Assembly: GCA_030272585.1 (NCBI GenBank)
Contig: BSYQ01000003.1
Span: forward strand, 6,200,001-6,264,000
Source of the DNA: Bryopsis sp. KO-2023
Taxonomy: Eukaryota > Chlorophyta > Ulvophyceae > Bryopsidales > Bryopsidaceae
Direction of reading: 5' to 3'
DNA: 64,000 bases
Shown here: in pieces, positions 23,086 to 36,300 of the stretch
Position numbering within the stretch: the stretch's first letter is position 1
How the letters are laid out: every line of letters starts with the position of its first letter
Made by a program: the position numbers and the translations under genes
The notes under the pieces: generated by a model
The model's input: only the letters and a program-made list of their open reading frames with translations
Database searches by the model: none
Told to the model about the DNA's origin: nothing

Positions 23086-23379
23086 CAGTGTATTTTTTTG
23101 TGGCCCATTGTGGCCCTTTTGGCCCCTTTTGGCCCAACAAAAAATCAGAATGGCAGATTTTGGGGCCATGAAAGGGCCACATTCATACAAAGTTTGTAAG
23201 GCCTGGGCCACATCCAAGAAATAAATCGAGTTTCCATCAAAACCAACAACATTAAGTAAATGCTATATAAACACCAAGCCTTGTAATTTCTGTTTTTGAA
23301 GTTGGGAACACATTCTATTTCTTAAATGGCCAAATTCAGGGCCACTTTAGGGCCAGTGAAATTGAAAAAAAATACACTG
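23086..23379. mobile_element. MITE-like element with short terminal inverted repeats
   Basis: A 294-bp stretch begins CAGTGTA plus seven T and ends with eight A plus TACACTG, so its ends are inverted repeats of about 14 bp. Many GGCCC/GGGCC words sit just inside both ends, and the centre is AT-rich and non-coding. CAGTG ends recall hAT-type DNA transposons. No clear target-site duplication is visible, so the family is not settled. Confidence 0.5.
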
Positions 23380-24182
23380 ATGGCTACCAGTTTTATTAAG
23401 TGAAGGTGGTAATTGAACGAGCTGTGAGCGGAGAGAAAGTGGGATAGTCAGTTCAACTGGCGTAGGAACTGAAATTGGATGTTTGGTGTGGAGATTTTGT
23501 GTTTCCAAGGTTCGTTTTCTGTAAAGGCTTGCTTGGTTTCAATGTGAGCAGATGGTTCATGGCTGGGATCATGTCCTCAGTGAATCGGGCCCTCACTTGA
23601 GCTCACATCACCATGGTTCCATTCCCCCCCATGTTTACTCTCCTGCTTGAAATTCTTCAGAAGAAAAAAGTAGGATGAAGGTGCACAATGCCTTAGCCCC
23701 CCCCCCAAAAAAAAAGAAAAGAAAATAGAAAATCAAGATGATGAGCGGCATTGAACACCACTGAAGCCTTTGATGTATTACCCGCCCACTCCGCCGAGAA
23801 CCTACACAAGGAGCAGAATCCAGTCGCTTGCATCACGGTTGCTTGGCGTTCTTCAACCCTCACCCCAGAACTAGTGTGAACCCCAAGGTGGGATTTCCAT
23901 GGAGGGAGCCCACAGATCTCCCTCACCTCCAAGAAAGAGGCCAGTAATTCACCCACCCAAGTCGGTCAGGGCTAACTGATTTTGGAACATCGCGGCCCAG
24001 TCAACCGAATTTCCGAGGCAGGAACATGACACCTTAAAACCCTTGTACCACCACGAATGACTGTCTTTTGGTGAAGGATATACCTGTCAATTCTCGACGA
24101 GAACTCGTATTAGCCCCAGTGAAAGAACCCTTCCTTGCGTGCGGAGACGAGGTAGCGAACGAGAACAGACAAGGCAGCAAAG
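23380..24182. other. Intergenic stretch
   Basis: This is the upstream region of the UDP-xylose synthase gene. It contains a C run then an A run near 23697-23712. No gene was seen. Confidence 0.4.
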
Positions 24183-25653
24183 ATGGTGGGTTGAAATTGT
24201 GCTGGGGAGTCGCGACGTGGTTGGACGTGTGTCTTTGCTGACGAAACTATCTGTGGTGTTCCAAAGGCACAAAAAGCAACCCCCATTAAGACCAAGCCAA
24301 GAGTTGAAGCCAACCGTGTTCTCGTAACCGGCGGCGCTGGGTTTGTCGGTAGCCACCTTTGCGACTATCTCGTCAACCGTGGTGACCATGTGAGTGCGCT
24401 GTTCTCCGCTTTTGCTGTTCGCGACTGACTTCCCAAACGAAGGCTAACACTCTTGTGGAACAGGTCATTTGCATGGACAGTTTCTTCACTGGGAGCAAGG
24501 AAAATATCAAGCACTTGATCGGCAAGTCCAACTTCGAGCTGATCCGTCACGATGTCGTCGAGCCGATCTTGCTGGAGGTGGACCAGATCTTTCACCTTGC
24601 GTGCCCAGCCTCGCCTATCCACTACAAGTACGCGATAGTTTGCATTCTAGCCTTCAACAGTGCGTCATACCGTCCCGATCCAGGTAGCGCCAGCGCTTCC
24701 TACCGCAACCGCGTGTATTGAAAACTCCGTGTGGACTCCCTATAGATACAACCCAATCAAGACTACAAAAACAAGTGTCCTCGGGACGATGAATATGCTG
24801 GGATTGGCGAAAAGAACAAGGGCTCGGTTCCTTATTTCCAGCACAAGTGAGGTGTATGGTGATCCTTTGGAGCACCCCCAGACTGAAGAATACTGGGGCA
24901 ATGTGAATTGCTTGGGTGAAAGAGCATGCTATGATGAAGGTGAGTCAATGAGTGCTGCAAAAGAACCAGCTGCAAGCCTATGCGATACTCATATTATAGC
25001 GCTCTCATGGTGACTGTGTGCCAATCAGGAAAGAGAGTGGCTGAGACATTGACCATGGACTACAACAGGGAGCATGATTTGGAGGTGCGTATCAATGCAA
25101 TCCACTTCTTGACAGGGTCAAAGAGAGGGGTGTAATTCTTGTGGCGGAAAGATCCCATGTTCGGATTCCCTTGTCGATTTTATGAACTTCTACTCTTGGC
25201 TTTTTTATTCAGGTTCGTATCATTCGAATTTTCAACACCTACGGCCCAAGAATGGCTTTGGACGATGGCCGTGTTGTCAGCAACTTCCTTTCCCAGGCCC
25301 TAAAGGGAGAGTCTTTAACTGTCTATGGTGACGGAAAGCAGACTCGATCGTTCCAATACGTGTCTGACCTGATTGCTGGTATGGTGGCTGTCATGGACAA
25401 TGATGAGCACATTGGACCATTCAACATTGGAAACCCTGGAGAATTCACCATGCTCGAGTTGGCTAACAAGGTGATTGAGACCGCCAACCCAAAGTCTGAG
25501 ATTGTCTACAAGGAGAACACTGCCGATGATCCCAAGTGCAGGAGGCCTGACATCACCAAGGCAAAGAAACTCTTGGGTTGGGAGCCACAAATTCAACTGG
25601 CTCAAGGCCTGGAGTTCATGGTCAGCGATTTCAAGAAGAGGTTGAATCTGTAG
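24183..25653 (+). CDS. UXS: UDP-glucuronate decarboxylase (UDP-xylose synthase)
   Basis: This enzyme converts UDP-glucuronate to UDP-xylose with bound NAD, feeding cell-wall and glycan synthesis. Inferred exons are 24183-24185 (the ATG alone), 24267-24389, 24464-24627, 24746-24939, 25029-25084 and 25213-25653, giving 326 residues. It is an extended short-chain dehydrogenase: the Rossmann motif [10 protein letters not shown] is at residues 23-32, the TSEVYGDP loop carries the catalytic Ser/Thr, and Tyr159-x3-Lys163 lies in CYDEGKR. The NTYGPRM and RSFQYVSDL blocks are typical of plant UXS. There is no membrane anchor, so it resembles the soluble cytosolic type. I chose the split start because no in-frame ATG precedes the fold in exon 2, whereas an intron from 24186 to 24266 with GT and AG ends joins the ATG in phase. 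Confidence 0.9.
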
Positions 25654-26996
25654 GGGTCTGACCAATCTCAACTGTGTATGATGCACTCAAGATGTACCTG
25701 GGCAGCAAAATCTGCTCAATCTGTCTGATTTTTTCTTTATTTCTGATTGGATTCTGTGATTGCCGGGTCGAAGAGGGGAAAAACTTGTTCTTTGGCTACA
25801 GTACTCTGGGAAAGAGTCAGAATTTCGTGAACAATTGTGCTTGCTGTGACTTTGGGGAAATACTTTTCCCCTGGATTGTATGATGTTTACTTGCCTGGAT
25901 CAATTGACTACGTTGGGTGTATTGGATGGCTGATAGTCAAGTTGAAAGAATTGTGAAGTCTCAAGTTGTGTCTCAATCCCTGCATGTTGTGGAATTGAAT
26001 GATCTGTGTCGTCGGTTTTAAGATCCATCGAGAACTAAATCATGCACAACACTGATAGAAAATTTCATCCTGGTTTCACAAGAGTAACCAGTGAATCTAG
26101 GTCTCGAAATCTTCTGTGAGAAATCTTGTGCAAGTTCAATTCACAATCCTGACAATACTCGTTGAGCCACCTAATCAAATAGTGATCCTCTCTGTGGGCG
26201 ACGCATAGAAAACTGATGGAAATCCCGAATTTGGGTCAGTCCGTGGGTCGAGGGGGAATGTGTTCAGAAGACCAAAACCGCTAGCCTTCTCGCGTATCGA
26301 ACTCAATCGAATTTGGGCCACACCTTTGGCAGTTTCCGCGTCTTGGCCGTGGCTGACTCCCGTGCGTCCAGGGCGTGCGCACCGCTGTATGTACATACCA
26401 AAAAAAAAGATGAGTTTCTAAGTCACATCATGAGGGAAAAAAACGCGCTCGACGAAAACTGAAATGTAACGGAGAGAGAAATTAAAAATCAACTAACCGG
26501 GCACTAATCGGGTCAAAACATATTTTCGATCATGACGTTGATCCGCCAGAGTGGGTGGCCCCCACTCTGGCACGACACTTGGCACCCATGATGACAACGA
26601 TGGTGCAACCAAGGTCGTCCCCCGGTTGATCCCGGGGGGGTCTCGTCAACCGATCAGGATTCGCCCACCATGGGAATTTCGGCATTTCGATCGTCGATGG
26701 GGTAGCTAACTACCTCATTGACATCGCTAATGTCGGTGGTTGATCATTTCCCACATAATTTTTACTTCTTTTTTCTCCGTGCCACTCGCACACGAATCAA
26801 CAAAACAAACAAACAACATTTACACACGAATCGACCAACTCATGCAAGAAAACATTGCTTGATGCTGTTCTGCAGATGCGCGAGCCGCATCTGATCATGA
26901 TCCACTGGTCGGGCACAGGGAAACGGGAGCCCCACATGTTGCGACGCTCCTGGTCCAGAACACCCCAACGATCCGATTCACAGGTGCACAGAACCA
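25654..26996. other. Intergenic stretch
   Basis: This is the 3' flank of the UDP-xylose synthase gene and the upstream region of the coiled-coil gene. Apart from the hairpin at 26545-26571 no feature was supported. Confidence 0.4.
26545..26571. repeat. Perfect 11-bp inverted repeat (hairpin)
   Basis: GCCAGAGTGGG and its exact complement are separated by a 5-nt loop. It lies about 430 bp upstream of the coiled-coil gene. No T-run follows, and there is no similarity to a known small RNA that I can name. Confidence 0.5.
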
Positions 26997-28799
26997 ATGA
27001 TTAACATCTTCCGTCCAGGGAAGAGGAAGGAGGCCGCTTCCGATAACAGCAGCGAGCACGGCTCTGGAAGGCCAAGCAAACTTGCAAAGCTCTTTAGGTG
27101 TTTGTCCATCGATACCAGCGCCGCGAGTGTGATCGATGTTGGTGGTCGTCCTCGAAGGTCGTCCTGTTCCGGGGTTACGGGGGAGTGCCAGCAGGTGCGC
27201 CTTGGCACCCGAGAACGGAGGTACTTCGTGGGGGCAGAGGACTTCCCTGGGGAGCCAGAGCGACACGCTCCTGCCGAAAAGTGGCCCACGTCGTTTGAAG
27301 GAGGAAAAGCGCTCACAAAGCCGGGCGTCACGGCAAACGACGGCTCTGATGCGCCTTCTTTCTCTTCCGCCTGCCCCTCCCAAGATGCTTGTGAGCAGAT
27401 AGGAGTGAGTCCTCCTCGCGATATCGTGGCTCTACTCGAGGAGATTGAGGAGTTGACGGAGAAAAAAGCAGTCACAGTTTCTCGGTTTCAAGCGTCCTTA
27501 GCGGACGTCGACAATTTGCATGCAAACCTCAAAGCTGCGAGAGACAAGAACTCATCCGTCGAAGAAAGGGCAGCAGAGCTTGGTGAGGAAGTGGAATCCC
27601 TTCAGGTTCATAGGAATACCCTCAGCGTAAGATGCTCGCGTTTGGAAAAGGATGTAAAGCTGAAGGAGATGGACTTGGAAAACGCGGTCAAGGTTCGTCA
27701 AGACCAGAAAAAGTTGCTTGACGATAGGATGAAGAATCTGTTCGACTCTCAAAGGATGCTGCAAGCGTTGAGGGAGCAGAAAGTGCTGTATGGGACAGAA
27801 CCGAACGTGACGCACAAATGTTTGAGAGACGACCTTTGGGGTTTGCACGGAATGTATGGAGCGCTCAACGAAGAAACTCAGCGGCAATCGGATGATTTAG
27901 CTGTGCTACGGGAACGGTTGTCCCAGGATGTGAAGGAGAGGGGTCTCCTCGAAGTAGAACTCGCGGGATGCGAGAGACGTCTGGAGGACGAAAAGCAAAG
28001 AGAGGCGCTTCTTTACGCGGAACTCAAAGACGTCGCAGCGGAGACTGATCGCTATCGAAAGCAGCTGGAACAGAGGACCAAGGAAGCATTTGATCTACAG
28101 AAATGGGCCAAAGAGACTGAGGTGGAAAACGCAAAGTTGGAGGGGGGGACGTCTTGTGCCGACGGTGCAGAGTCCCTGCTTCGGAACCAGATCCTCCCGG
28201 TTCTGAAAAGCATAAACGACCAGATACCCGTCCTTGAGAGAAGTATGGCGACGCTTTCGACGGGGGCTCCACCTGCGATTGAGTTCTCTCCCCAGCCTGA
28301 AAGCCTTGGGAGAGAAGCGTTGTGTAGTCAGTGGGGAACTGTGGAGGACGACGTCAAGAGCGATGAATGTCAAATAAACGATGGCGACGCGTTTCAGGCG
28401 TGTCAAAACACGTCTGTGGATTCTCTCTTCAGAAATCCATCGTCATCAGAAGTTCATCCTTCCCAAATTCTCAAGGTAGATTCCCAGCTGCACAAAAAAG
28501 CACCAGCCCACAGACAACGATAACAGAAAAATTGAAAAATTGAAATTGAACATGAACAGCAAACGTGGTGGATTCCATCAACTAGTTCTGAGAAATCTTG
28601 GTTCGCACAGGACCCAGATCCATCATCGATCAATGATGGTGAAACCTTTGAGAGTAATGCCTCCTTTGGAAGCAAGGAAAACCTGGAAAACAGGCATGGC
28701 TTGCATGGTGCCGCTCTAGGGGATGACTCCATGACTGACATGAATGAAATCAGTCAGACCAACAACAGAGGGGAAACCAAGGTCTCCACAGCTCAGTAA
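26997..28799 (+). CDS. Coiled-coil protein of unknown function
   Basis: No family is recognised. Two exons, 26997-28475 and 28560-28799, join in phase and give 572 residues. Without splicing the first frame would end at 28523. Using the GTAGAT donor and the AACAG acceptor adds an 80-codon exon that is open to a TAA at 28799. Residues 1-135 are Ser/Gly-rich with a basic start (FRPGKRKE). Residues 140-400 are long coiled coil with heptad patterns. The tail is acidic and Ser/Asn-rich. This suggests a structural or cytoskeletal scaffold, but nothing specific. The coding GC is higher than its surroundings. Confidence 0.65.
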
Positions 28800-29297
28800 G
28801 AGTGACGAAAAGGAAAATCGGAACAGAATTGCTCAGTTCAAGAGGTTACTGTTGAGGGTTAGGTACATATCACTAAACAGCCATGAAGCAGCAAATGCTC
28901 CACATCAACCAAGTGCTTTCATACTTCAGCATTGGGCTGGCCAATGAGTTGGGGGCAGCCTCCACACGGCTGCTGTCTTGCTTTCTGTAATCCATGCTGT
29001 TTATCTTTCCGGGTGCCCAGTCGAATCAAAATCAATCCTATTTTGTGTTGACTACAAATCCTGCAAGCTTATATGGCAATCTCCCTAATCCACCACTTTA
29101 GAAATAGTACAGTCATTCCGAATACACCCCCAAACCTCCTCACCAGCTCTAAAATTGTTCTTTTTTAAACCTTTCGTCCCTTTGTCTATGACTCTTTTTG
29201 TTCTTTTTTTTTATATGAATCCTGCGAAGATAGCTTCCCTCCTCTTCAACACCACCAACGATTCCTTTCTCTACTTGAAAAAAAAACAACGAACACT
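28800..29297. other. Convergent intergenic stretch
   Basis: This is the shared 3' flank of the coiled-coil gene (plus) and SPT16 (minus). It is T-rich with no gene. Confidence 0.5.
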
Positions 29298-32200
29298 TTA
29301 AAATTGTCTCGGCCTTTTTCCACCACCCATTGATTGGCCCATCTTTCGCTTTTGTGTCCTCTTTCGATATTCATCGTCACTGTCATCGGTGTACTGCTTT
29401 TCTCGATCGTCCCTAGTCAAATGGGAAAAAACACAAAAAGAATTCCGTCATAAAAGCAAAAAACAAACAAACACCTTGCGCTGATCTTTCCCACAAAAAT
29501 AACAAAAAAGAACACCCACTCAAACTTATTGCAAGTCAATCAATGCACAGGACAGAAGAGAATTCAATACTGGGTGAGAATCGGCCACATTCAAAAAAGC
29601 AATCAGGAACATCATCAAAATGATGTCATGCATCCATGTCAGACATCATCCGTAGCTCATATGACATGCATTCGTTTGTTTCGACCGACCTTTTGGCTTG
29701 CTCCTCCAACTGGTCCCAAGTCATTCCTTCCTCGTCGGCATCCTCCTCGGAGTCTGCCTCAGAGTCCCCAGCATCGCTATCCACTAAACTTTCATTGTCG
29801 CTGCTCTCGTAATCGCTGCTCTCCTCCATTTCATCCGAATCAGGCTGGAATTCACTGTTGTTTTCGCTCATCTCATCCCCGCTGTCACTGGCCTGCACAC
29901 ACCGAATTGTGGTTGATATCTTTCCTCACAGGGTTTTGTGACTTGATAAGCAACCAAACAAAAAGAAAAAAAAAAGAAGAAAGTAATGGAGTGGAATGGT
30001 ACATAACAGCATCGACCCTTGTGGAAAAAATGAACTCCGATTTCTGGTTGTTTTTCTCGAAGGATGGAGGGAAAGAAGAAAAAAAAAAACAGCATCGTAC
30101 GTCCATATCCAAGAATTTCCAGCCTCCATCCTCGAAGAATGCTTGGGGGTCATCCATGATTTTCTTGAGGATGTTTTTCCAGGCGAGGTTGGACTTCGTT
30201 TCGTAGTACTTGATCTTCACTTGCGTCAGCCATTCCTTGATGGTGTCCAGCGATTGGGACGAAATGGTGTAACAATGCATCACATCCCGATTGAAATCCT
30301 ACCGATCCATGCATGAATTCCCACACATTCAATACAATCCAGCGAGAAGCAGAAAAAAAAATCTCCACAGAGGCATTCTTCTAAAACAAAGAAAATAACT
30401 GAATAGAACCATGGCCCCTGTTGTTTGTCCTACACTCATTGCTTTCCTTCTGCTTCACTCTTTCAACATAAAAAACCGCAAGGAATTTCCCTTTTTTCGC
30501 AAAAAAAAAAGAACTGTTCTTGGCTGGGGGTGGTACCTTGAACACGATGGCCATGTCGAAATTCTTGAGGTTGAACCCCACACGCTCCAAGTTTACGATT
30601 TCGATGTCTTCCAGCGCAACCACAGTGAAAGGCATCTCCACCAGCTCCACAAGACAATTCATCGTCGGCATCAAAAAGACATTCGATTTGTGAGGCACCC
30701 CGTTGAATCCCAAATCACGGAAAGGAATATCGAACTCTAGCCGTAAATCCCTGTCGACCACAAATCCAGTTTTTTTCATCACCCATGCTTTGTTTTGTTT
30801 CGTTTTGTTTTAGGTATTTTTGTGTGTATTTTTTTTGAAATCTTTATTGAAATCTGTCAAACATGTACACATCATCTCGGCACCCCCTCAAAAAAAATTT
30901 CTTCGCTATTTTGTTCTACTTTTTTTCGATTCTTTCGCATGATCTATTGCAGGTCATCTGGGTTTGGGTTTCTTTTTTTTTTCTTTCGACTTACGAAAAC
31001 TCAGTTTCCCAATGCTCTTGAACTCGCTTGACAAAGATTTGGAACTCTTTGTTGATCTAAGGGAAAACAAAAAACACAAAAAAAACACAAACACACACAC
31101 ATGTTTATTACAAGCAATCATCGACAAATTCCAAAGACGTTTCTGTCGACACACCCTTGCCATTTCAAATATATTTTTATTTAATACATTTTTCAAATAT
31201 ATTTCTCTCTAGATATATAGATGAAGGCTTGATGATGCTACTCGTGGAAACCGCTCCAATCGAGAGGGGAAAACAAACCACAGAAAAAGAAAAAAGAAAA
31301 AAAAGAAAAAGGCACTGACCTCCTCTCGGATGCAGTGATGTGATCAAAAACTGAGACATCGAGGTTTATATATACATATGTATTTATATATAAATATTCC
31401 CTGTGCCTTTTTCATGTATATGTATTTATATATACATATTCCCTGTGCCTTTTTCATGTATATGTATTGATATATACATATTCCCTGTGCCTTTTACATA
31501 TATATGTATTTATATATACATATTCCCTGTGCCTTACCCGATTACAGCGGTCCCTTTCCCGCTGCTCTTCCTCGATTTCGTCTGGATCATAAGCCGACCT
31601 CCTCGAACCCTCCAGGGTTTGCACCACATCCATGACTTCCGCATAGAACTGAACGTCTTTTGTCTTCTTCTTGCCCACCATGATGGGGTTGATCAAATGG
31701 AAATGCAAAATCGTGATCATTTCGTTGTCGGCGGGCTGGAAAAATGCAAACCGTATGTTCCTACAAGTATTGAAAGGAGGATGTGGGGGGAAAGGCATGC
31801 ACACAAACCAAGAAAAAAAACAAGCTCCCACAGGGGGGTTACAATCGACGATCGAATCAAAGTAGGTAAACCGAAGGGCTGCCCCCCCGCCCCCGAGGAC
31901 GTGTATCTGTGAGTGCATCTGATCGGCAATCAATGTTTTTATCGTTTCTGTTTTGGTTGTATTTGGCATCATAAAAATAGACCCACCTGTACATGATGTC
32001 AAGAAATTCTGATCGGGGTGCGTTGTATCTGAATCCGTTATGGTGTGCCTCCAACACCCCCGACATTTTCTTTCCTTTCCCTCCAAGACTCGGCCTTATC
32101 CACAGATCCGGTAGTCGGAAAACCCTCTTTACAGCAGAAGAAAAAACAAACAAAATTAGATAAGAAACACACACATACAGAAACGTGAAACAACGCTCTG

Positions 32201-33307
32201 GCCCCTTTCGGCCTGAAACTATGATGTAAATCAAAAATGATTTCTCTTTGGTTTTGAGATGGAAACCGACGAAATCCACCACCACAGTATTTCTGGATGC
32301 GGAGGCATGGGCAGGAGTGCCAGCAACTGATTGCATGATGCTAAAAATAGTAACAAAAGAATATGACAGACAATATGCAAGGAGTTTAAAAATCGGGCTC
32401 ACCTTTCCTTTCATCAGTTTTTCTTGTCGAACGAGGGTAGCCCTTTCGGCGGCTTCCTTGTTTCTCTGTAAAACCGAACTTCTGAGGACTTTGATTTCCT
32501 GGACGATCTGCAAGACAATCGCACAGATGCACACACCGTGAAAAAAGAAGCAAACAATACAACAGGAGGGAAAAATACTTGAACAAAAAAACAAAGGATT
32601 CTCCTCCACATGATTTTCAAATTTCAATTACGAGTCTGCTTCGGATAGAAGCATATTCCATCAAGACTGGGGGAAATGATGATCATTTCTGGTGAGAAGG
32701 AAATCCAACAAATCGAACGTGATGCCCCGAATTTTTTTTAAATATTGTCATTATTATTTTCGCATTTCCCCCTAAGTACATGATATTTAATCGAGCAGAT
32801 CCTCACCTTGGAACCGTGTTTTACGTTCGATGTCCTGAACGAGAGTTCTTTCAAGAAAACTTGCTTCGGAAATTTCGTGGCAGGCTGGTAATTCCCGCTG
32901 AAATAGAAGTTTATCCGTATGTGTGCATGGTCACCATCCTATAAAAAATAAAACGAAATACAAATATGTAAACATGCGTCAGAAAACGATTATTTTGCAA
33001 CAGGAAAAGTACTAAATTATGGCAAAAACGATGCAAGGAAATGCACACTGCAACTCCAAATGTCCAATAAAACACAGCTCAGGATAAGTAATTGCATTTT
33101 TCGATGTTTTTTTTTTTCTTTTCATTTTTTTCTTTTCAATAACATTCACTCAGCGTTAACACAAACCGTCCAATACAAAGAAGCAGCAAATGGCTGCTTA
33201 CCACTTGATGTCCTATATTCTTGATTGTGGTGACATGAAACGGCACCATCACTCCGAGCAAAGGCACCAACACACACTCGTTTCTTTGATCCACCTGGTT
33301 GCAGGAA

Positions 33308-33352
<45 letters not shown>

Positions 33353-36300
33353 TTATTTTAAGAAAGAAAAATGCAACACAAAACCCATGGTCACTCCCCG
33401 GCTCCATGAACGGACATGTAAAAAAGAAAAAAAGACGTCATTTTCTGAAAAGATCCTGACCTGCAGAATGACAGCAAGAACATCCAAGCAGCACGGCACC
33501 ACCAAACAAATCACCCATTCGAAGCAGGAAATAAATCTTAAAAAAGGAACATGGTGCCTGATATCTTTAATCCATAATGAACTGCTGAAGGCCATCGCTG
33601 TATTTACCGTGATGACGAGATCGCCTAGGTTTGGTATTTCTGTCTGATTCTTGTACGCCGTAATGTCTGTGATGTTTCTTCCACTGGTCGTCGCGTTTCC
33701 ATTGAGAGCATCTTTGCCGGCCATCAACCGCTGAAGGGTCTCTTGATTTTTGATTTCCTGAAGCGAGTTTTGAATGTCCTTCCTGCAACACCATCATTCG
33801 TTCATTCATTGAACCCCCCCCCAAAAAAAGAAAAAGAAGGCATTTTGTTCAGAAAGAATTGAAAACACATGCACAACACAGCGAAAAGGAAAAAACAGAC
33901 AAAAAGAGAGGCAATCCCAGTTTTAAAAATCCGACCATCGACTGGCAGCAGCTACAAATGTATGAAACAAAAACAAAAACTTTGGTTTTTACCGTTGCTG
34001 CTCCTTGTTGTTGTAGTTTGGGACTTCTGTTCTCAAATCTCGCCTCCTTGGCCCCAACACTTCCTCCTTGGGGGCAGGTTTTGGCGAAGGCCGAGGCTCC
34101 TCCTCAACCTGATCCCAACAACAAACCAACCTTTATCAAAAAAACATCAAGAAACACCTTCCATTCCCCCCCCCCCCCCCAAAGAAAAGAAACAAAACAT
34201 CAAAACGCCGACGAATACGCTGCAGATTCTGCAATGACCATATTTCTCATCTCATGTTTTTTCTCGATGCACAGTCAAATTACTATTATTTTCATTTCTT
34301 TTTATTTTTTTTCAACAGCAAGCTGAATGCAATCTCACATCATCCAGAGAGTAGGCCACATTGTTCCAAGTCTTGGGGCACCCGATGGTCAAAACCTCAG
34401 GAGCTTTTCCGCCTTCTTGCACCACCACGGTGTCTGCAATGACGAAAGCATACTCTTTCGGCAGCTTCTTCCCAGATTTCTTCGGCCACTCCAATCCAGT
34501 CACCCCCAGCGAAACATTGAACACCATTCCGGGCCTCACGATCCTCTCGTTGTTCTCAGTCAGACTCAAACTGGTTTCCCTGATTTCCGTCCCCATTCCG
34601 AACCCTATGCTCTTCGGTAATTTCTCCACCAAAAATTCCATTTTCTTTTCCTGCAAGACTCTGACGGCTGCTTTCCTGGCGCTGTTGATCGGAGCCCCTT
34701 CCACCAACGAGGAAATCGCAGCTTCCTGGGCGGCCAATAATGCGCCGTATTCCTCTTCCATTTTCTTCTCCGGGTCCACCAAGTAGCATCTCGATATTAT
34801 CGAACAGTAGGAGCTGTACCTGAGAGTCGTTCCACACGGCAAAGGAAAAAATACAAAAAACACTGTTGGCAAAAGCAAACCATCCATAAAAATACAGCGA
34901 CCTTATGATCTTTTCCAAAATTCATGGCCAACCCCATGGCTGCCAGATTCGATTTCACTCTTCCCCTCTTTCGGAATTTCTGTCTTGAACAAAACCTCAA
35001 TCCATCCCAGGTCACATCTGTTGTTATTGCAATAAATTTTTAAAGGGTTCTTTTGGTTTTCTTATAGTATAATTATCATCTTTTTTTTTTCTACCTCGTG
35101 CCCAAGGAAAACAGCATGGCATCCGCCTTCAAGGGGTCCTCATCCGAAACGGCTGTCAGCTTCATGTCGTATTTTCCCCCACTTTGAAACACGGGAGGGA
35201 AAGCCACGTCGCAGTTATCGGCCCTCAATTTCACTCCGATTTTCTGAGGATCCCTCACCATGTTCTCCGTCATGGCTGCCAGTTTGGAATGCTTGACCTG
35301 CTTGTCATCGTCCAAAATTGCTTCCATTTTCTGGACGATGAAATCCTTCATGACTTTCGATGCCAGTAAAGCCGCCTTTTTCACGTTCACCACCTGTGGG
35401 GGAAAAAAAGTAGGAGTCTCACACACACACATAACATGCATGGGAGGATTTTTTTTTGGTTAATTTTGGTTTATACTTGGGGAGGAAGACTTCCAGGGTC
35501 GATCACCAAAAGAAACATACGGAGGAGTTTTTCGCGAAAAGGAGAATGAAGAACCCCACCCCACTCCAAAAAAAAAGGGGGGGTTCACAAAATAGTAATT
35601 TAAAAAAATGAAAAAAACGCCACGAAGGAAACTAGACCATGAATTCGATCATTATCAAGGGAAGGAAAAAAAAATATCGCAGATTTCCACCCCACACACG
35701 GACATGATTATCTCACATGCACACCTCAGAACTATTTTTGCATGCCAACAGCCCAGCGATCCCCAGCGAAACATCCACCAAATTTTCCTTGATTTCTCCT
35801 ACGCCGTTCATCCAAAGGTCGCAGATTTTCCCTGTGGGGTGCTCTTTGGTCAGGGTCCCTACTCTGGCTTTGGCCCCCTGGCCCTTTATCAAGGAAATCA
35901 ACGTTTCGATCATGGAAGCCCCATCATCGGATTTCGATTTGGTGTGCAAGACAAGCTTGATGCCGACTTCGCTTTCGCATTTGGATTGGAGGGGCTTCAG
36001 GTACGAAACTGAAAAAATTGAAAAAAAACAACGAATGAATGAATGAATGAATTGCAGAAAAAAAAATGGGAATTAGATCTTCGTTTCTTAAAAATCGTGT
36101 TGATTATGATTCTCGACTTTTTCAGGGGTGGGTTCATAACAGGAAATGATACGACTGATTGCCTGAATGGAAAATATAAATATTTCCTTTTTTTTCATGT
36201 TTTTTTTTTGCGATATCGTAAAATTCTGGACGAAAACTCCAGAATTGAAGTAATAGAAAAAAAAGAAAAAAAACAATTCTTGAAATCTGTCGCAAGATAT

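Noticed and set aside
26895-27475. Two long minus-strand ORFs
   Set aside because: They are shadows of the high-GC first exon of the coiled-coil gene; no motif or splice context.
34797-35015. Minus-strand ORF between SPT16 exons 5 and 6
   Set aside because: The reading phase joins exon 5 (35095) directly to 34819, matching the conserved SPT16 order, so this stretch is intronic.
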